A stretch of 64,000 nt of DNA from Teratosphaeria epicoccoides (GCA_021401465.1 JADDMT010000048.1:124001-188000); one strand, 5' to 3'. Numbered from the stretch's first letter, positions 42,735 to 52,834 are shown. Notes: a model not told the origin generated them from the sequence alone. Numbers and translations: made by a program.

Positions 42735-43107
42735 CTTGAACGGTGCTGAGAGTGCGTGATGCTCGGAACGAAGCATCTGAAAGATCTATGCCATCTCCTC
42801 CAGGGTACTATGCTTGTGGTATCTCAAGTGCTCGGCCTCAGCTTCCGACGCGCCACTCTTCTCGACCTACACGCCTGACAGTGCCTCGTTCGCAAGCATT
42901 ATCGACATCAGAACGCGCGTGTCTGAGCAATTCTGATGGTCTTGCTCGCTGCAGTCCCACTGCTCTTGCCGTATGAGCCCGACGTCTGCGAGAGATCGCA
43001 CTCTTTGCCAAGGACACGTCAGTACCCAGACATCGCGTCACCCAGCGCCAGATGATCGGCTAAGTTATGCAAGTATGGATACTGGAGGGTACACCGGAGA
43101 GAAGGGA
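42735..43107. other. Convergent intergenic region
   Basis: The 373 bases between the 3' ends of Rrp17 and tropomyosin carry no supported feature. Confidence 0.5.
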
Positions 43108-43807
43108 TTAGATGTTACCAATCTCCGCGACAAAGTCGTCCAACTCCTTCTTGGTGTCCGCGTATTTCTTGGCCATCTCCTCGTATTTTTTCTCCCACTG
43201 ATCGGCGGATTGCTCAAGTGCCTGGACCTTGCGCTCGTAGTGACCTGCCTTCACGTCGGTCTGGCGGAGCCTGCCCCTTTGTGTCAGTATGCAGCCCCTT
43301 CTCCACAGCATCGCAGTCGACGTACTTCTCGTTGGTCTCACGCAGGTGCTTGTCGTTCTCCTCAGCCTCCTCTTCTAACAGCTGCACTCTCCTCTGCAGC
43401 GTCTCGTTCTGTGTGCCGTGCTGAGCAGACTCCTCGGCGGATGCCTTGGCGTCCTTGTGTAGTCCCTCCAGCTTCTCAACCTCTCCCTCCAACATCTGAT
43501 TTTTGTGCTGAAGGGAAGTGATCTCCTGCTCCTTTTGCAAGTTCTCCTGCTCCAGCGCTTTCAGCTTGGCCTGCAGCTCTTCTACTTTGCTTGCGGATTC
43601 ATCGGCCTCGATGCGCAGGGCGTTCATGCGCTTGCGAATGTCGGTTAGCGAGCTATCCATGATGTATGTTCCCTAGCGATAGCACAGGTGTATCTTTGCA
43701 AGATGACTAGAGGCCTTCCCAAGACGGCCAGTAAGGTAAGGCATGTTGCACAAAGCCCGCTTTGAGGGGCAGATTGGAATGGAACATACCTTTCTGATAG
43801 CGTCCAT
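43108..43807 (-). CDS. Tropomyosin
   Basis: This is an actin-filament-stabilising coiled-coil dimer, needed for cytokinetic rings and polarised growth. The exons are 43807-43790, 43630-43326 and 43270-43108. Intron 1 is 43789-43631 (159 nt, donor GTATGT, branch CTAAC, CAAG acceptor). Intron 2 is 43325-43271 (55 nt, donor GTACGT, branch CTGAC, GGCAG acceptor). The product is 161 residues, the same length as fission yeast Cdc8. It starts MDAIRKRMNALRIEADES and shows continuous heptads, with the conserved NEKLRQTDVKAG and ending DDFVAEIGNI. A second ATG inside intron 1 (43660) reads MDSSLTDIRK straight into the same RMNALR sequence and could give an alternative 165-residue form. Confidence 0.93.
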
Positions 43808-44145
43808 CTTGACAGTGTTCGATGACTCGCGATGATTTGCGAGTGAGCGAAGATGATGAGCTGTGCAGAGATCGGGTTTGTTTTAAAACGGTGTGTCTGC
43901 GGAAATAGGAGGAAGCTATTTCCCTTGATGCTCAGCGTTCCTGACGGAGCTCAGTCTTGACCAATACACCTGCCTGCCTCTGCCAAACGAAAGCCAGAGG
44001 AAGGAGCAGGGTCCAGCGCACAGACCTCGTCCCCCTGTTACCCAATCAACAGATTGTTTGTTGTTTTCTCGTCTTCGATTTGACAACTTGAATTCGCAGC
44101 ACACATACGATGATTTAGCAATGCAAAGCCGGAAACTTCGACATC
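43808..44145. promoter_or_regulatory. Divergent promoter, tropomyosin / degron-containing protein
   Basis: These 338 bases lie between divergent starts. I see no named element and no coding signal. Confidence 0.5.
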
Positions 44146-45261
44146 ATGTTCACGTCACGAAGCCATAATGAGAATGCGATCTACGAGCAGCAGACCGCCG
44201 CGGCCTCCAAGCCGCTCAACCTGGGTGTCAAGGGCCTCGCTCCGAAAACGCCAGCAAAGACGCCATTCAAAGCTAGGCAGAATGACGAGAACGCGGTGCT
44301 AGAGGATGCGAAGACTGTTGGCAAAGGCGGCAAGGCATCAGTAACGGCATTTCAAACACCAGCCGGTCCGAGGATCAGAGCACCGCTTGGCAACAAGACG
44401 ACAAACGGGAAGGCGCTGCAGACTCCAGCGCCTCAGCCCGGAGAGAAGCCACTCTCGAATAGACCAACGAGCCCTCGTCTACGCCGTGGCAAAGTCAAGA
44501 TCCACCAGGCTGAGGTCGACCCTCTTGAAGATGAGAATGACGAGAGGGAGATCGAGTATATGCCACCACGCGGTGAGCCACTACCAGACCTCCCGGACGA
44601 CTGGCCAGTTCATAGGAAGTATCCGCAATTCGAGGGCGCGAACTTCACCAAAGGATGGTGGTCCGAGTATCAGCCGTACAAGGATCCGGAGGAGTTCAGC
44701 GACTTTGAGGAGAAGCTGAAGCAGGTGCAGAAACGGGAGGAGAAAGAACGCAGGGAGAAGAAGGCGTTGGCAGCTGCGCATGTAGAGGCTGGGAAGGAGA
44801 GGAAGCCATGTACGCTGAACTCGAGGAACGCCGCCTCTGCGCTGTCGATCGCGCCGAAAGCAACCATTAAGCCAAAGGTCGGACCACCGAGCTTCGCCGC
44901 GCCCACAGCTTCCGCAAGGGCGCGCTTCCCGTCAGCACCGACGTCGAAGAAGCCGAGTGCCACTCTGACCGCTCCGGGCAATTCCCGCCATATTGCTGCG
45001 AAGGTTGCATCAAACACAACCTTGGGGTATTCCAAGGGCCGCGCTGTCTCTGGCGCTGCGCGCAAGCCACTGTCCAGCAGCCATAAGGAGAACGCAGGTC
45101 ATGAGGAACGAACGTCGTCGCCCAAGCCTGCATTCGCTTCCAACCTCTTTGGTATCGACAGCCTGAGGGTGGACGACGATGACCTGGGTGGCAACCCTGC
45201 TGCACTCGACGACGAAGACGACATGTTGGCCGATTTTCAGCTGGACAGCATCGGCGATTAA
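44146..45261 (+). CDS. Uncharacterised protein with APC/C degron-like motifs
   Basis: This is a single-exon protein of 371 residues (MFTSRSHNENAIYEQQ). It is basic and Ala/Lys/Pro-rich, with repeated KTPAKTPF elements near 34-41. A destruction-box-like RAPLGNKTTN lies at 78-87, and a KEN box at 314-316 (SHKENAGH). A Trp/Tyr-rich central motif (GWWSEYQPYKDPEEF, 170-184) and a charged coiled coil (about 185-210) follow, and the C terminus is acidic (DDEDDMLADFQLD). The N-terminal part resembles fungal hypothetical proteins that I recall as conserved. The degrons plus acidic tail are compatible with a securin or another cell-cycle substrate, but this is only inference. It is divergent from tropomyosin. 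Confidence 0.75.
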   Translation: MFTSRSHNENAIYEQQTAAASKPLNLGVKGLAPKTPAKTPFKARQNDENAVLEDAKTVGKGGKASVTAFQTPAGPRIRAPLGNKTTNGKALQTPAPQPGEKPLSNRPTSPRLRRGKVKIHQAEVDPLEDENDEREIEYMPPRGEPLPDLPDDWPVHRKYPQFEGANFTKGWWSEYQPYKDPEEFSDFEEKLKQVQKREEKERREKKALAAAHVEAGKERKPCTLNSRNAASALSIAPKATIKPKVGPPSFAAPTASARARFPSAPTSKKPSATLTAPGNSRHIAAKVASNTTLGYSKGRAVSGAARKPLSSSHKENAGHEERTSSPKPAFASNLFGIDSLRVDDDDLGGNPAALDDEDDMLADFQLDSIGD

Positions 45262-45463
45262 ATTGACAACACCATTACGACTTTTGGCACTTTGAGGCGC
45301 TTTGACTTTGCTTGCGATTGGGCATAAGCGCTCACTGCATTGTAGTTGTTACTTGAGATGAGAACTAATGGTCGGACAAGCTTGGAAGGCTTGCATCGTT
45401 ACTGTGGACAAGGCGTCAAGCCGCTCCGCCGGTGTCATTGGCGGTCGCATGAGTAGACTACTC

Positions 45464-45953
45464 TCACATTTTAGCAGCTTTCTTCGGCGGCGTAGTCTCT
45501 CCAATCCAATCATGCTTCTCCTCGCCAAACAGCTCAAAACTCGGCTGACTCTTATCGCCGAATGCTGACCCACCCACTATCACAAGACCCGGGAAAAGTT
45601 TTGGATTCGTCAAGTATAGTGACGAGCCCTTGACGCTGTCAGCTTCAGAACAGCACTTCTCAGACACCTTGATGGATCTTACTTACACATTTCGAACAAA
45701 AGTGTCTCATCAACGGATTCCCAGTCTTCGTCGCCCGGTCTTCGTACACTCCTATTAAATCCTCGCCGGTTTGATATGCAATGGTGGCATCGAGGAATCG
45801 ATGGTTGTGCATGAAGGCACTTCCGCTGAATTTTTTGCAATTAGCGCAGTGGCATAGTACTGCGCGCTTGTCTACTCCTGTTAAAATGAAGCTGATGCCG
45901 TTGCAGAGGCAGGAGGCAGTGATGGTAGTTTTGGGAGGCTGCGATTTTGCCAT
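45464..45953 (-). CDS. GFA-domain (glutathione-dependent formaldehyde-activating-like) zinc protein
   Basis: The exons are 45953-45687 and 45628-45464, joined across an intron at 45686-45629 (58 nt, donor GTAAGT, branch CTGAC, CAAG acceptor). The product is 143 residues. It starts MAKSQPPKTTITASCLCNG and has the zinc-binding cysteines of the family: C-L-C, then CHCANCKKFSGS, then HFCSKC. The splice joins FCSKC to GSSLYLTNPK in phase, restoring the usual C-G-S/T-x-L motif. Related proteins bind zinc, and the founding Gfa promotes S-hydroxymethylglutathione formation; most fungal members have no known substrate. It is divergent from the Myb-like ORF. Confidence 0.9.
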
Positions 45954-46286
45954 GGTTTCTCGCCGAGTTGCTGAATGGTCTTTGGTCTGGGCGTTCACAA
46001 GGCATTTTCCAAGGAGTTATGTTCAACACGGCGGCCATGGTGAGCCGAGGTCGCCACTCGCCACGGTCGCTACAAAACTTCATGACTCGTTGTGGACAAT
46101 GCTTGCAGTCACGTGATTTATCTACATAAGTCCAACCCACCGGTCGGCTCTGCGAGGGCGCCCCTTTTTCGCCTTCTTCTAATGCTATAGAAAGCCCTGG
46201 CCTATTTCGCCGGAACGCGAGACGAGAGCGCTCACTTATTCGCCGCAGTCTGACTTCCGAAGAAATCTTTCCCCCTGCGATCTACG
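45954..46286. promoter_or_regulatory. Divergent promoter, GFA protein / Myb-like ORF
   Basis: These 333 bases between divergent starts carry no coding signal or recognised element. Confidence 0.45.
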
Positions 46287-46742
46287 ATGACGCTGAAGGA
46301 GAGCCAGTCTTTCGAATCGACGCCTGCATTAACGCTGCGGGGATTGCCACGCTCCCAAGCCCGTCAAAACGTTCTGGCATGGTGGTCATATACAGATGAT
46401 GAGCGGCTGATACACCTGATAGGCGTCGCACAGCTTCGTTGGAATCAACTCTCTACCTGTTTCCCCGCGTCCTCCGAACAATACCTGCGACTTCGTTATC
46501 AGCAGCTCACACGGCGGCGACGAAAGAATTGGTGCTCGAGTTCAATTCATAAACTAATTCCATCAGTTTTGTTCCAAAAATTATGGATGCTGCGAAGTCT
46601 GGTGTGCAGACAGTCGTCGAGTGGGATCCGAATTCGTGAGACCTTTTATCAGATCCCTGAAAGCGTCGTCCTGGACTTCCGGTCATTCGAGAAACGGCTT
46701 TTAAGGGATGTAGTCCTCATTCCGTTCGTCCCAAAGCATTGA
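46287..46742 (+). CDS. Small Myb/SANT-like ORF, hypothetical
   Basis: This is a 151-residue open frame from an ATG (MTLKESQSFESTPA). Residues about 30-78 read WWSYTDDERLIHLIGVA, then LRWNQLSTCFP, and end with a YLRLRYQQLTRRRR stretch. The spacing of Trp, acidic EEDxxL-type residues and the terminal RYxxL matches a single Myb/SANT repeat of the kind used by small fungal DNA-binding proteins. The rest is basic and unremarkable. It could be spliced differently at the 3' side. Coding status is likely but unproven; no function is assigned. Confidence 0.5.
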   Translation: MTLKESQSFESTPALTLRGLPRSQARQNVLAWWSYTDDERLIHLIGVAQLRWNQLSTCFPASSEQYLRLRYQQLTRRRRKNWCSSSIHKLIPSVLFQKLWMLRSLVCRQSSSGIRIRETFYQIPESVVLDFRSFEKRLLRDVVLIPFVPKH

Positions 46743-48049
46743 GAGAACTTGACAATTGACTTCATCAGCACTTGTTCGTTGAAGTTGCTGTAAATGTCAT
46801 TGGGGATGTACTTCAAGACAGAGGTGTTCTGCCCGGCTCTAGCGAAATAAATGTCAGTTGATAGTACTCAAAAGCAAACCAAGTGCGTACGATGCTGTCC
46901 AAACACGACCAATTTGTGATGTGCTTGAAGCGGTAGCGTCGGCCCGTCATTCCGGAGAGCTCGTTGAGACATGCTGCTGCGATTCTGACACTAGATATAA
47001 CGCCGTACCTTACTCTACTTAGTTGTATAAAGACGAATGATCAGAGGAAGACAGGGTGCGAAGTGCTAGGCGCGTGCTATATCAGCGTAAAGAATGAGTA
47101 AGTAGTAACTGTGCCTGAGGGTGTGTTATATAACAGGCGCTGATTCTGTCTAGCGTTCTGCTTTCCCGCATTATCAACGTCGACTTCAATCTTTTCCGTC
47201 CCAGGTTCACGACTGCTTGTATGGCACTAATATCATCCTGCAAATCGATGCGGTCGAGGGCAGTCACCGGAGCAGCAGAGCCTGGCACAAACACACAATG
47301 CAGCGACGCATGAAAAAGACGCCCTAAGCTCGATCTTGCAACTTGGAAAAGGATTATCAGAGCTGCGACCATTGTCCAAGATCTTCAATTGTCGAGGGAA
47401 CTTCGGCCGACGCATATGGGAATCTGCCAGGCCAGACATTTGTTCTACCTGACTGGTCACCTTCACTTGTAACCCACCAAATATAAGAGCTGCCGTCGGC
47501 CGGTGGTCATTCGGGACACACAGGCTATTGCGGCAAAGCCGCCATACGCACTAATGACAACGATCTCCTCCGTCAACAAATTCCGTCCGTAGCAGGCCGA
47601 CCGTCGAAGCTGGGGATTAGCCAAGATTGAGGACCGAGGAGACAATATGAGGAGCACGGACCACATCAAGCGCTTGTTCGCCACATCACCTTTGTCAAGC
47701 ATTCAGCCCTCAGGAAGGTCAATCCGCGGTACACGTCTCGCTCCTACAAACATTTCACTTGACCTGGAGCGGGTGTGAGTTCTCTTATCAAAGACACTTT
47801 GGCGTTCTTCCCCATGGCCGGTATTGATTCCGGCCTCTTGATCTCACGTTGTCGTAGCTGCTGGCCGGAATCCAAACCGTGGCCGGAAGGAAACCGGCCA
47901 CGATATAGATAAGCTGAGTGAACTTCGAATTTGATCTTCCTTCCCTTTTCTCCACATCAACAGCCGCATAGCACTTTTCCCCTTCGACCTTTGCCCGCTT
48001 GCCAATCGGCCCATACTTTCACGTGACGCCAAGACGACTCTGATCCATC
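46743..48049. promoter_or_regulatory. 1.3-kb region upstream of indoleamine dioxygenase
   Basis: No gene is supported. The last 240 bases contain five GGCCGG/CCGGCC motifs in inverted arrangement and then CT-rich sequence before the IDO ATG. Confidence 0.5.
47816..47902. promoter_or_regulatory. Cluster of CCGGCC inverted repeats upstream of IDO
   Basis: GGCCGG occurs at 47816, 47863 and 47881, and CCGGCC at 47830 and 47894. The first pair forms an inverted repeat with an 8-nt spacer. The last pair has perfect 9-bp arms (47878-47886 and 47894-47902) with a 7-nt spacer. The cluster lies 148-234 bases before the IDO start codon. CGG/CCG half-sites in inverted orientation are typical targets of Zn2Cys6 regulators, so an operator for such a factor is plausible. 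Confidence 0.55.
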
Positions 48050-49574
48050 ATGAGTCCGTATCTTGCTTCCAACCCTGCCTCCACAGAGAGGCAGCAGGCT
48101 ACCAATCTATACAATGCTGCACCACACCTCGACTCTGATCCCGTCACCCTTCCAACGTCAACAGACCCTTTCATTGTCACGACCTCGAGTGGATTCATGC
48201 CATCCAAGCTGCCCATCGTTGACCTACCCTCAGATTTCGACGCCATGACGAAGCTAGCCGACGAGATGCCTATACAAAAGCTCGATGGTACACCAGGGCT
48301 GCTTGCTACTTATCAGCTTGGTCCCAAGATTGATCAAGGCGACCTGCCAGACCTGACAGCTGATATCGACAACCTCAACGCAGCTGATGGCAAACCTGAT
48401 CTTCATTTGGTCTCTGCTGTCTTCCGTGACTACTCCTTCTTGGCCTCGGCATACCTGCTTGAACCTTGCTGGGAGGAGTGGGAGAAGACCGGGAAGGGTT
48501 ATGGTCTCGGCCGCGCCGTCCTACCACGCTGCCTTGCTGGGCCATTGGTCAAGACTGCAAAGATGTCAGACAATACGATCATGCTTGCCTGTGATTTATG
48601 CTGACTTGCAATGAAGGCTTGACATCCCTCCCTTCATGGCCTATGCTGCGGCATACAGCCTATACAATTATCGCTTCGCGAACCACTCTGTCGGCTACTA
48701 TGACTACGACAATCTCCGTCTCATCCGAGCATTTGAGCGCGGACTCGATCCCATGTCGTCAGAAGCAGGCTTCATCCTCACGCACGTGGACATGGTAAAG
48801 CACTCCGGCAGCCTTGTCACAGGCGCGGTCGATCTACTGCAGGCCACTGAGTTCCGCAACCACGCCTCCGCTGTCGATGCTCTTGACATTCTGCTCGAGA
48901 GCATGAGCGTCATCGAGGCCTCAATGGAGACTATGTGGGCCCACTCGAAGCCGAAAGAATATCTCAATTACCGCACGTTCATCTTCGGCATCACGAATCA
49001 AACAATGTTCCCGAACGGCGTGGTATACGAGGGCGAAAATGAAGGAAGGCCCATGAACTTCCGCGGCGAGTCCGGTGCAAACGATGCGATGATCCCGCTA
49101 CTGGACAACCTGTTGCAGATTAACATGCCACCCAATCCTCTCACTACCATACTGAAAGACTTCCGCAACTATCGCCCGAAACCTCACCGGGACTTTCTCG
49201 CTGCCGTGCGTCAGGAAGCGGAAGACCTGGGCGTGCGATCCTTCGCATGCAAGGACCTTGATACCCGTATCCGGTACTTGCGTCTGCTGAACCATGTCAG
49301 GAGCTTTAGATGGCGCCACTGGACATTCACGCGCGAGTACATTATCAAGTACAGCTCTCATTCGACAGCTACGGGAGGGAGCCCGATCATTGTGTGGCTG
49401 CCCAATCAGCTATTTGCGGTCATGGACATGATGTCGGAAGTTTGGGACGGCGTGGCTGATGTCGAGAAAGCTGGTGTTGGGTCGAGGGTGAATGCTATGA
49501 TGGATGAGGTCGAGGAGTGTAGGGCGAAGTTGCGAAAGGAAGTGGATAAATACTGCTCCGAGCGTGGTCAGTGA
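48050..49574 (+). CDS. Indoleamine 2,3-dioxygenase
   Basis: This is a haem enzyme opening the indole ring of L-tryptophan to N-formylkynurenine, the first step of the kynurenine/NAD route. The exons are 48050-48564 and 48617-49574, giving 490 residues. The intron, 48565-48616 (52 nt), has a weak GTCAGA donor, a CTGAC branch and a GAAG acceptor. It is required to join PLVKTAKM to LDIPPFMAYAAAYSLYNYRF. Family landmarks are FRGESGANDAMIPLLD, the proximal His in RPKPHRDFLAAVR, and SHSTATGGSPIIVWLPNQL. It has no targeting signal and is probably cytosolic. Inverted CCGGCC repeats stand in the promoter. Confidence 0.95.
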
Positions 49575-50287
49575 ATGGGGTTCTGGTGCTGGCGGAGTAA
49601 TCATGGTAGAGGCTCAACGCGCAGATCTGTAAGAAGGATGGGCGGTGCAAACACTATTCTCGGGGCAAACGTCCGCTTCATCGGTCTTTTATATGACTTT
49701 GCTTCCGAATGGTACTGGTAGACCGAAATCAGAATCGCGCTCAGATCTTAGTGCCAAGATTCGATGCTCGACTGCTCGTAGACGCACTCGGAATTCACAG
49801 TTACGCTGGCACCGCTGGTCCACATTGGCCCCTCCGCTCACCCGCTCCGCGCCTACCATCATGTCCCAGTACCCATCGTGTGCTTCAAAGATGACCTCCC
49901 GCTATGACCATGGACGTGGCTCTGCAAATCCTTCCGCTGGCTTCCGAATCCCTGCTGCTACGCACGGCAGTCGACCCTCTGGCCTGCAAGTCCGTAACCA
50001 TAGCATTCTCCCCGTTATCTCCTTTGACTTTGACCTATCGTGAGATCGTAGAAACCAGGCGGCTCAAGATCATAGTCTTGTGGCGGAGCCGGAGGTCTCG
50101 AAAAGACCGAGGTGTCTATGGAGGCTACTCAGCTTAGAGACTACGTCTGAACGCCGGAGTGCGTAGGTACTTGAAACGCACCTGAGGCCGGGCCGTATGT
50201 CAACACGAGCCTCGACGCAGACGGTACCCCCGCTGCCGCTATGCTGCCAGAGCAGATCGTGCATAGAACCCACAACGTCATGAATCG
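49575..50287. other. Convergent intergenic region
   Basis: The 713 bases between the 3' ends of IDO and the tRNA methyltransferase hold open frames that are overlapping and unrecognisable. Confidence 0.5.
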
Positions 50288-51514
50288 TCACCCATCCTTA
50301 CTCGGCCGCGAATCCTCTCCCTCCTCCCCACTACTACTTCCCGACATCAATGAAGGCTTTCGAAACCTCCCCTGCATCCAACACCGATACATCTTCAACT
50401 TCCTCTGCCGATTCACCAACATCCTCCTATCGACAGCCAAATCCAACACCTCCAGACCCTCTAGTTCACCCTCGAACGCCTTGCCTGACCAGATCTCCCT
50501 CAGCTCGTCTTCTTCGAAAAAGTACACCCTTGTGCCATCACCGCGCACATAGAAGTTCTCCTCTAGATACCTTCCCTTCTTGAATCTCACTTGCGCCAGA
50601 TCGCCTCGTCCGTAGTCGCGGAAGAGGACTACACCTCCTGGTTTGAGCAAAGCATAGATGTTTCGCAGGCATTGCTTCCATTGATCTGGTGAGAGCGCGG
50701 AGAAAATAAAGATCATGAGGATCACGTCGACCGATCCTGGTTCCAGGCCTGGTGGCAGCACCTCGCCGGCCGCGTCCCAAACATCCGCCTGCAACACCCT
50801 GCCCTCCTCCGGCTGCTCGACGTATTCCTTCTGACTTCGTATGACCTCAATCGCTTTCTTCGAATAGTCACAAGCATGCATCCTCAATTCGATATTCCTA
50901 TTCATCGCCAACAACGGAAACGCCGTGTTCCCCGCCCCCGCTCCAACTTCCAAGACTCTGCATTCTCCATAGCCCTCCCTCGTCATATGCCCGAGCACTG
51001 GAAATTCCTGCACCAGCCACTTTCGATCCTTGAAGAAGCTCGCCTGGTTGTTCGAGTAAAACTTATCCCACCACTTCTCGGGCTTCTCGTTGAACCTCTT
51101 CTTGTCGAAATCCGAGACTGCATTGTCACGCTGAAGACCAGTTTGAGCGGAGATGAACTCGGAGTATTGCGGATCGACTTGAACATGGTCCCAGGCGTTG
51201 TGGGCGAAGATGTCGTCGGATTCTTGGAGGTAGCGTGTGCCGAACTGGAAAGGGTCGGTCCGCTTTTCAGGATTGTCGACTGTGGGTTTGTTTGCGGGTT
51301 GTCGGATGGGCTCGTAAGTGGCTGGCACGCCGTATGCGTCTTGGCCAGATTGTGTAGCAGGAGGTGGTGGGGGTGCGGGCGGAGTGGGCTCGATAGTCAC
51401 GTAGCTGCGCATATGCTCCATGCCTTTCGTGAGTTGTTGCTTGGGCTGCCTCTTGCGAAGTGGAAGTGCTGTGGACATGGCTGGCGCCGGCTCTGATTCT
51501 CCTGCTGCCATCAT
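50288..51514 (-). CDS. tRNA N(3)-methylcytidine methyltransferase (Trm140/METTL2-type)
   Basis: The product is 408 residues from the ATG at 51514 (MMAAGESEPAPAMSTALPLR); an ATG at 51478 is an alternative. This class methylates C32 in the anticodon loop of tRNA-Thr/Ser with S-adenosylmethionine. Visible motifs are RTDPFQFGTRYL and NAWDHVQ, typical of the family N terminus, then EKWWDKFYSNNQASFFKDRK. SAM motif I is CRVLEVGAGAGNTAFPLL, followed by HACDYSKKAIEVI, FIFSALSPDQW and KPGGVVLFRDYGRGDLAQ. The final YRCWMQGRFRKP is typical. No actin-binding extension like yeast Abp140 is present. It shares a 265-bp divergent promoter with COQ10. Confidence 0.94.
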   Translation of the reverse strand: MMAAGESEPAPAMSTALPLRKRQPKQQLTKGMEHMRSYVTIEPTPPAPPPPPATQSGQDAYGVPATYEPIRQPANKPTVDNPEKRTDPFQFGTRYLQESDDIFAHNAWDHVQVDPQYSEFISAQTGLQRDNAVSDFDKKRFNEKPEKWWDKFYSNNQASFFKDRKWLVQEFPVLGHMTREGYGECRVLEVGAGAGNTAFPLLAMNRNIELRMHACDYSKKAIEVIRSQKEYVEQPEEGRVLQADVWDAAGEVLPPGLEPGSVDVILMIFIFSALSPDQWKQCLRNIYALLKPGGVVLFRDYGRGDLAQVRFKKGRYLEENFYVRGDGTRVYFFEEDELREIWSGKAFEGELEGLEVLDLAVDRRMLVNRQRKLKMYRCWMQGRFRKPSLMSGSSSGEEGEDSRPSKDG

Positions 51515-51779
51515 CGTGATATGATCTGACCCATGCAAAATGCCCAAATCTCTAAATTCTCTTTCACATGCAATCCCCAGCGTGCCTGCCGATCGTGGAG
51601 AGTGCGGGGGTCTTCGGCTAGATCCGCTGTCACTAACAAAGCCAATGCCAGATCCATGACGGAATCCCGCCCATAGAGTCCCAGTCATTTGTCGCTGACC
51701 ATGTGACACCCATCTGCCGTCTGCCGTCTCCCCGTCACTCGCCCGACCTCGACGCACCCACCGCGAAAACCCGCCCATC
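51515..51779. promoter_or_regulatory. Bidirectional promoter, tRNA methyltransferase / COQ10
   Basis: These 265 bases separate the two divergent start codons. No TATA box is obvious. Confidence 0.55.
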
Positions 51780-52571
51780 ATGCAGTCCCTCCGACCCTCT
51801 CTCACCCCGCTCTTCCAGCAATCCACCCGCACCACCTACCGCATCCTCCACCACCACCACCAACTACGAACCTTCGTCTCCAACCCCTTCTCCGGCCCTC
51901 AAACCCTCACCGCAACCCGCACCCTCCAACACCCCTCCAAACTCATCTACTCCATAATCTCCGACGTCGCCAGCTACTCCCACTTCCTCCCTTACTGCCA
52001 GACTTCCACCGTCACCAAATACTCCGAACCCCACCCAACCGACAGCAAACAGTACCCCGAAGAAGCAACTCTCACCATCGGCTTCACCCCCGGCGTCTCC
52101 GACAACTATACCTCCCGCGTCTACTGCGTGCCCTACCACACCGTCGAAGCCGTCTCCGGTCTCACAAACACCACTCTGCCCTCATCCGAGATTTCGCATC
52201 ACTCCCCCCGCCCCAGCAATGCCGATGAGGACCCAGCGAGGAAGAACACCGTGCTCACGCATCTTTTGACGCGATGGACGCTACGGCCGTATCCTTACAA
52301 GCCGCCGCCGTTGGGCGCTCTGCACCCGGAGACCACGCATAAGAATCATGAAGAAACGAGCGAGCTGCCGGGCCAGGAGAAGACGGAAGTCAATTTGACG
52401 GTCGAGTATCAGTTTGCGAATCCGGCGTATGCGGTGTTGAGCCAAGCGGCGACCTCGAAGGTCGCGGAGAAGATGATTGAGGCGTTCGAGACGAGGGTGA
52501 GGAGTGTGGTGGAGGGGCCGGGGCATGCGAAGGGAGTGGGGAGGAAGGATGGGTCGAGTAAGAAAAGATAG
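51780..52571 (+). CDS. COQ10: Coenzyme Q-binding protein COQ10
   Basis: This is a mitochondrial START/SRPBCC-fold protein that binds ubiquinone and supports respiratory electron transfer and CoQ synthesis. It is a single 263-residue frame from 51780. The presequence MQSLRPSLTPLFQQSTRTTY is rich in Arg/Ser/Thr. The domain begins ATRTLQHPSKLIYSIISDVA, continues YSHFLPYCQTSTV, and ends with VEYQFANPAYAVLSQAATSK and VAEKMIEAFETRV, all COQ10 hallmarks. An insertion of about 50 Pro/His-rich residues (about 135-200) makes it longer than yeast Coq10 and looks like a lineage-specific loop. Confidence 0.94.
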   Translation: MQSLRPSLTPLFQQSTRTTYRILHHHHQLRTFVSNPFSGPQTLTATRTLQHPSKLIYSIISDVASYSHFLPYCQTSTVTKYSEPHPTDSKQYPEEATLTIGFTPGVSDNYTSRVYCVPYHTVEAVSGLTNTTLPSSEISHHSPRPSNADEDPARKNTVLTHLLTRWTLRPYPYKPPPLGALHPETTHKNHEETSELPGQEKTEVNLTVEYQFANPAYAVLSQAATSKVAEKMIEAFETRVRSVVEGPGHAKGVGRKDGSSKKR

Positions 52572-52834
52572 TTTTGACAGCTGATGGCGAGGGGAGAGGT
52601 GATTGCGACTTTTGAGGCAAAAGATATTACGAGGACAGTGAGAAGATGTACAGCAGCATTTGGATGATTGTAGAAAAATTACACACAAGATATAGACAAT
52701 CGTAATGTCCATGGCTTGACCCACGCTTTCGACTCCAAAGACCCGGTGTTCGCGCTTCGTATCAATTCGTTGCAATTAGGTGACGGTCTCATGCCTACAG
52801 CGATCGCAGATGCCCTTTCCCTCGCTCATACACC

